A DNA stretch of 18,701 nt, taken from DATACN01 sp038215095 (lineage in GTDB: Bacteria; Actinomycetota; Thermoleophilia; Solirubrobacterales; Thermoleophilaceae). This document shows positions 15,817 to 18,701 of this stretch, piece after piece. The position numbers and the translations under genes were made by a program. The number at the start of each line of letters is the position of its first letter. Position 1 is the first letter of the stretch. The stretch covers positions 1 to 18,701 of the forward strand of contig JBBQRG010000059.1 of assembly GCA_038215095.1 (NCBI GenBank). The letters are read 5' to 3'. The notes below the pieces were generated by a model. That model was not told the origin of the DNA, did not search any database, and saw nothing but the letters and a program-made list of their open reading frames with translations.

Positions 15817-16310
15817 TGCGCTTTTCCGAGGCAAACGGGCTGCAAAAGGCGATCCGCCGCTTCGCCTCCAGCGGCCCCGGCTCGTGGTTCTTCGCGCGGG
15901 TGCTCCACCACGTGGACAAGCCGGTCTACCGCCTGTCGGGGGAACGCTTCACGCTCACCACCCTGCTCGCCGGGCTGCCGATGGCGATGCTCACCACCAC
16001 GGGCGCGAAGAGCGGCCGGCCGCGCACGGTGCCCCTGGTCGGCCTGCCCACCCCCGACGGGCTGGCCGTGATCTCCTCCAACTACGGCCAGCGCAACCAC
16101 CCCGCCTGGTACCACAACCTGCGCGCCAACCCGGAGGGGCGGGTGAGGGTCAAGGACGAGGTGCGGGACTTCCGCGCGGTGGAGGCCGAGGGCGAGCGCC
16201 GCGAGCGCATCTGGCGGGAGGCGCTCGAGGTCTACCCCGGCTACGAGACCTACGAGAAGCGCGCCGCCCACCGGCGCATCGCCGTGTGGGTCCTCGAGGA
16301 GCGGTCCTGA
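15816..16310 (+). CDS. F420-dependent nitroreductase-family oxidoreductase (Ddn/DUF385)
   Basis: Split-barrel protein of the deazaflavin (F420)-dependent nitroreductase family, of which mycobacterial Ddn is the best-known member. 164 aa, within the family range. ATG 15816 lies 9 nt after a -10. Family signatures: TTGAKSGRPRTVPL (from residue 61), VISSNYGQRNHPAWYHNLRA with the cofactor-contact WYHNL, and the C-terminal YPGYETYEKRA...RRIAVWVL segment. The N-terminal about 40 residues (ASSGPGSWFFARVLHHVDKPVYRL) may be a membrane-associated helix, as in some relatives. First gene of a four-gene unit with a small Cys protein, a class-II amidotransferase and an unknown. Substrate not predictable. 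Confidence 0.88.
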   Translation: MRFSEANGLQKAIRRFASSGPGSWFFARVLHHVDKPVYRLSGERFTLTTLLAGLPMAMLTTTGAKSGRPRTVPLVGLPTPDGLAVISSNYGQRNHPAWYHNLRANPEGRVRVKDEVRDFRAVEAEGERRERIWREALEVYPGYETYEKRAAHRRIAVWVLEERS

Positions 16311-16314
16311 CCGC

Positions 16315-16476
16315 GTGAAGCGCGGGCTCTGTGACAGCTGCCGGCACCAGAAGCTGATCCACAACACGCGCGGCAGCACGTTCTCGATGTGCGAGCGCTC
16401 GAAGACCGACCCGAGCTTCCCGAAGTACCCGCGGCTGCCCGTGGCCGAGTGCCGCGGCTACCAGCGCCGTCCCTAG
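16315..16476 (+). CDS. Small four-cysteine protein, 53 aa, putative zinc-binding
   Basis: GTG 16315 opens 4 nt after the oxidoreductase stop, with GAGGAG at 16296-16301. The product begins MKRGLCDSCRHQKLIHNTRG and ends LPVAECRGYQRRP. Cysteines at 6, 9, 26 and 46 (C-x2-C-x16-C-x19-C) suggest one metal site. The PSFPKYPRLPV segment makes it look like a conserved family rather than a random frame; I recall similar small proteins in other bacteria but know no function. Codon use matches its neighbours. The TAG stop (16474-16476) forms the first half of the -10 of the next gene. It could be a redox or Zn adaptor for the flanking enzymes (inference). Confidence 0.75.
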   Translation: MKRGLCDSCRHQKLIHNTRGSTFSMCERSKTDPSFPKYPRLPVAECRGYQRRP

Positions 16477-16486
16477 TCTGTCCCAC
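16474..16486 (+). promoter_or_regulatory. -10 element of the class-II amidotransferase gene (leaderless)
   Basis: TAGTCT (16474-16479) ends 7 nt before GTG 16487 and shares its TAG with the upstream stop codon. No clear -35. The gene may be read both from here and from the promoter at 15801. Confidence 0.4.
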
Positions 16487-17362
16487 GTGTGCCGCCTGTT
16501 CGGGATGCACGCGGGAAACCGCCGGACGCGAGCCACCTTCTGGCTGCTCGACGCGCCCGACTCGCTGGCGCAGCAGAGCCGGCGAAACCCCGACGGGTAC
16601 GGCCTGGCGACGTTCGCGGAGGACGGCACGCCCTCGATCGACAAGCGGCCCGCGGCCGCGTACGAGGACGAGGCCTTCGCGCGCGAGGCGCGCGAGGAGG
16701 AGTCGCGCACCTTCACCGCCCACGTCCGCTACGCCTCGACCGGCGGCCTCAGCCTGGAGAACACGCACCCCTTCGAGCAGCACGGGCGGGTGCTCGCCCA
16801 CAACGGCCACGTGGGCGGGCTCGACCGCCTGGAGAAAGAGCTCGGTGACTACCGCTCGCTGGTGAAGGGCCAGACCGACTCGGAGCGCGTGTTCGCGCTC
16901 ATCACCAAGGAGACCGACGCGAACGGCGGAGACGTGGGCGCCGCGATCGTCGCGGCGGTGGGCTGGATCGCGCGAGAGCTGCCGCTCTACGCTGTCAACC
17001 TCGTGCTCGCGACCGCCACCGACCTCTGGGCACTGCGCTATCCCGACACGCACGACCTGCTCGTGCTCGAGCGCGAGCGAGGCGGGCCGCGCGGGGCGCG
17101 TCACCTCGACGCGGCGAGCCCGGCGGGCACCGTTCGCGTGCGCGCCGCGGCGCTGGCATCGCAGCCCGCGGTGGTCGTGGCCAGCGAGCAGATGGACGAG
17201 GACGCCGGCTGGCGCCCGCTCGAGCCCGGCGAGCTCGTGCACGTCGACTCCGAGCTGAAGGTCAGCTCGACCCGGCTCGACGAAGCGCCCGCGCATCTTC
17301 TGACGCTGCAGGACCTGAATCCCGGCGCGGCCGCCTCGCAGAGCGCGCCGGCGAGGGCCTAG
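16487..17362 (+). CDS. Class II glutamine amidotransferase (YafJ/EgtC-like, GATase_4)
   Basis: Ntn-hydrolase whose N-terminal Cys (C2 after Met removal) attacks gamma-glutamyl amides such as glutamine. 291 aa, longer than YafJ or EgtC (about 225-255). GTG 16487 gives MCRLFGMHAG, the required Cys2 start. Further motifs: NPDGYG (34-39), HVRYAS (79-84), NTHPF (92-96), HNGHVGG (105-111) and TDSERVF. The domain covers about 1-250 and has no fused synthase, so it acts alone or with a separate ligase. EgtC (ergothioneine) is the closest functional relative by fold, but no other egt gene is nearby. A gamma-glutamyl ligase cluster lies 7 kb upstream; a link is possible but unproven. Two nt separate its stop from the next gene. 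Confidence 0.9.
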   Translation: MCRLFGMHAGNRRTRATFWLLDAPDSLAQQSRRNPDGYGLATFAEDGTPSIDKRPAAAYEDEAFAREAREEESRTFTAHVRYASTGGLSLENTHPFEQHGRVLAHNGHVGGLDRLEKELGDYRSLVKGQTDSERVFALITKETDANGGDVGAAIVAAVGWIARELPLYAVNLVLATATDLWALRYPDTHDLLVLERERGGPRGARHLDAASPAGTVRVRAAALASQPAVVVASEQMDEDAGWRPLEPGELVHVDSELKVSSTRLDEAPAHLLTLQDLNPGAAASQSAPARA

Positions 17363-17364
17363 GC

Positions 17365-17679
17365 GTGGACGTCATTCGGCTGGTCGACGAGGTGGATGAG
17401 CAGGGGATGATCGAGGGGCGCGTCTTCCAGGACATGGAGATACGCGGCCCGGCCATGCTCACCCCCGTCGAGGAGGTCACGGTCAAGGACTGCACCTGGG
17501 GCGCTCCCTTCGACCAGATGTTCCACAGCACCGAGAAGCGGCGGCTGATCGGAGTCATAGGCCTTCGCCACGTGAAGTTCCTCCGCTGCGTCTTTCGCAA
17601 CATCGGCTTCATGGCCCATCCCGACTTCATCGAAGCGGTGGGCAGGGACGCGCTGCGCGACCCGGACGAGAGCGGCTAG
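17365..17679 (+). CDS. Conserved hypothetical protein, 104 aa, short beta-helix-like
   Basis: GTG 17365 opens 2 nt after the amidotransferase stop, with GAGGG at 17353-17357. The product alternates hydrophobic and polar residues in repeats of pentapeptide-like spacing (VTVKDCTWGAPF, LRHVKFLRCVFRNIGF), suggesting a few turns of a right-handed beta-helix. The ends are acidic. No signal peptide, membrane segment or catalytic motif is visible. I recall similar actinobacterial unknowns with an IGAIGL...F..C.F.NIG core but no function. Its TAG stop shares CTAG with the opposing lipoprotein gene. Probably co-transcribed with the amidotransferase gene. Confidence 0.7.
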   Translation: MDVIRLVDEVDEQGMIEGRVFQDMEIRGPAMLTPVEEVTVKDCTWGAPFDQMFHSTEKRRLIGVIGLRHVKFLRCVFRNIGFMAHPDFIEAVGRDALRDPDESG

Positions 17680-18293
17680 GGCGTACCCCGAACGACCGTC
17701 TTGCCGTCCTTGTCGGACACCTTCACGTTCGGCGGCTTCGACGACACGTTCCCCGCGAAGCTCCCGGACAGGGTCGCGCCGTTGCTCGCGACGACCTTCG
17801 CCTTGCCGTCGAGTCCGGCCGCCACGCGGTAGCTGATCTTGTACGGGCCGCCCTCGATGGCGGTCACGTTCCACGTGAAGGTCTTCACCGCGTGCGGCTT
17901 CAGCTTGCCGCAGGCCCAGGTGCTCACGTAGACGGTCTCGCAGCCCTTCGGCGCCTGGTCCTTCGACTCCGGCACGCCGCCGATCGTCTGCGGCTTGCCG
18001 TTGATCACGAACTGGGAGCGCTGCGCGTCGGCGAGCTGAGGGTTGTTCTTGCGCTTGTCGAAGCCGTCAACCGTCATCGCGATGTCGGGCACCGTGGTGC
18101 TGCCCTCGTTGCGCACGCGGATCACCAGGTTCGAGGTCGAGGCGAGCTTCTGGCGCGCGGGGAAGTCCGCCGAGACGATGTTCACCTTGAAGTTGCCGGC
18201 GGGCTCGTTCTCGTCCTGGCGCTTGGTGCTCGCACAGCCACCCACGGTCAGCGCCGCGATGGCGCATGCGAAAGCCAGTCTCCTCGCCTCCAA
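17676..18293 (-). CDS. Secreted lipoprotein with a CARDB-like beta-sandwich domain, unknown function
   Basis: 205 aa, predicted to be membrane-anchored outside the cell. TTG at 18293 gives a signal sequence (MEARRLAFACAIAALTVGGC) with lipobox V17-G18-G19 and lipidated C20; no ATG/GTG start leaves an intact signal. The -10 TATGTT lies 9 nt upstream. Residues 21-35 are a charged linker (STKRQDENEPAG). The rest resembles a CARDB/NEW3-like Ig fold (SNLVIRVRNEGSTTVPDIAMTV, then FTWNVTAIEGGPYKISYRV), with two cysteines (CETVYVSTWAC) likely bridged. It is divergent from an MlaE-type permease gene, so a role in envelope lipid transport is possible but only by position. Confidence 0.78.
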   Translation of the reverse strand: MEARRLAFACAIAALTVGGCASTKRQDENEPAGNFKVNIVSADFPARQKLASTSNLVIRVRNEGSTTVPDIAMTVDGFDKRKNNPQLADAQRSQFVINGKPQTIGGVPESKDQAPKGCETVYVSTWACGKLKPHAVKTFTWNVTAIEGGPYKISYRVAAGLDGKAKVVASNGATLSGSFAGNVSSKPPNVKVSDKDGKTVVRGTP

Positions 18294-18302
18294 AGCGGGT
18301 CG

Positions 18303-18308
18303 AACATA
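18303..18308 (-). promoter_or_regulatory. -10 element of the lipoprotein gene
   Basis: TATGTT on the minus strand, ending 9 nt before the TTG start at 18293, is the best -10 match on that side. No clear -35. Implies a leaderless mRNA with a TTG start. Confidence 0.4.
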
Positions 18309-18335
18309 CCATGGTCCCGGGCGCGCGGTTCCCCC

Positions 18336-18365
18336 TTGGCACCCGTGCCTGCCATGCCGTAGGCT
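18336..18365 (+). promoter_or_regulatory. Promoter of the MlaE-type permease gene
   Basis: TTGGCA (18336-18341) and TAGGCT (18360-18365) are 18 bp apart, one of the two best -35/-10 pairs in the window. The start of transcription would fall near 18372. Confidence 0.55.
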
Positions 18366-18369
18366 TCGG

Positions 18370-18402
18370 CCGCGAAGCGCTTCGCGGGGTCCTCGTGACC
18401 CC
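18370..18402 (+). promoter_or_regulatory. 18-bp palindrome and adjoining hairpin in the permease leader
   Basis: CCGCGAAGCGCTTCGCGG (18370-18387) is a perfect palindrome lying on the predicted transcription start, the usual place for a repressor operator. GGGGTC (18386-18391) and GACCCC (18397-18402) form a 6-bp stem with a 5-nt loop just before the Shine-Dalgarno. Confidence 0.5.
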
Positions 18403-18422
18403 TCTAGGGAGGAAAAGGGGAA

Positions 18423-18701
18423 TTGGTTAGAGCAGCAGCGGATCGGGTCTTCCTGCCAGCCAAGGGGTTGCTGGAACAGGTCGGCGACATGATGATCCTG
18501 ACGGGCAAGACGATGACGTCTGCCATCAGGCCGCCCTTCCCGTCCGGGGTGGAGTTCGTGCAGCAGTTCATGTTCCTGCTGCGCCTGTGCTGGCTGCCGC
18601 TCACGATCACGACGATCGCGTTCGGCTACGGCGCCCCCGGCCTGCAGGCCGGCAACTTCCTGGTGATCTTCGGCGCGATCGACCGCCTGGGCGGCTTCTT
18701 C
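18423..18701 (+). CDS. MlaE/YrbE-family ABC transporter permease, N-terminal part (cut by window end)
   Basis: Permease subunit of Mce/Mla-type lipid importers in the cytoplasmic membrane. 93 codons are visible, with the 3' end outside. TTG 18423 was chosen because AGGGAGG (18406-18412) lies 10 nt upstream, an in-frame stop is at 18405-18407, and the N-terminus then has the usual length; the next start, ATG 18489, would cut a conserved helix. Family features: VGDMMILTGKTMTSAIRPPF amphipathic helix, FVQQFMFLLRLCWLPL, then FGYGAPGLQAGNFLVIFGA and DRLGGFF. In actinobacteria such genes begin mce operons (two YrbE permeases, then Mce proteins), which would be expected to the right. Expression is probably controlled at the palindrome upstream. 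Confidence 0.9.
   Translation, partial: MVRAAADRVFLPAKGLLEQVGDMMILTGKTMTSAIRPPFPSGVEFVQQFMFLLRLCWLPLTITTIAFGYGAPGLQAGNFLVIFGAIDRLGGFF

Noticed and set aside
15780..16379. N-terminal extension of the methyltransferase through the opposite gene
   Set aside because: The frame runs antisense to the Ddn-type gene. Homology and the -10 element both place the start at 15779.

Overview
The window is 18.7 kb of very GC-rich DNA with dense coding, strong G/C bias at third codon positions and many GTG/TTG starts. It looks like an actinobacterial chromosome, most likely class Thermoleophilia (Solirubrobacterales-like). That placement is an inference from four things: a subtilase ending in the basic, Cys-pair C-terminal module common in secreted proteins of that group; F420-type proteins; an Mce/MlaE-type permease; and EttA of actinobacterial type. 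I see no mobile element, rRNA, tRNA or CRISPR array, so this reads as ordinary chromosome.

Layout. (1) 2-2434: the 3' part of metH, cut by the left edge. (2) 2510-3790: a secreted subtilisin-like protease. (3) 3832-5565: a secreted gamma-glutamyltransferase. (4) 5656-9031: a tight three-gene operon joined by GTGA overlaps: circularly permuted ATP-grasp ligase, class-I (C26) gamma-glutamyl hydrolase/amidotransferase, and GCS2-type glutamate-cysteine/carboxylate-amine ligase. (5) 9093-10999: amt and a PII gene joined by an ATGA overlap, followed by a PucR-type regulator (11079-12209). (6) 12265-13920: ettA. (7) 13921-14337: a looser region with a 7 x 7-bp tandem repeat and a possible 66-codon gene. 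(8) 14338-14910: an F420:NADP-oxidoreductase-like protein, convergent with a SAM methyltransferase (14907-15779, minus). (9) 15816-17679: an operon of Ddn-type F420 oxidoreductase, a 53-aa four-cysteine protein (missed by a length cut-off), a class-II glutamine amidotransferase and a 104-aa unknown. (10) 17676-18293 (minus): a lipoprotein. (11) 18423 to the right edge: an MlaE/YrbE permease, behind a clear promoter and palindrome.

How the genes may work together. Regions 3-5 form a nitrogen/gamma-glutamyl neighbourhood. GGT would break gamma-glutamyl bonds outside the membrane, the ATP-grasp and GCS2 ligases would form amide bonds, the C26 enzyme would hydrolyse them or supply ammonia, Amt would import ammonium, and PII would report energy and 2-oxoglutarate status. 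The product of the ligase operon is unknown, and this is the best candidate for an undescribed system. The PII protein keeps every nucleotide-binding residue but has Leu where the modifiable Tyr51 should be.

Gene-expression architecture is the other notable theme. Seven transcription units have a TANNNT -10 hexamer ending 7-9 nt before the start codon, which implies leaderless mRNAs. In some cases the upstream gene's TAG stop forms the first half of that hexamer, and both convergent gene pairs end on one shared CTAG.
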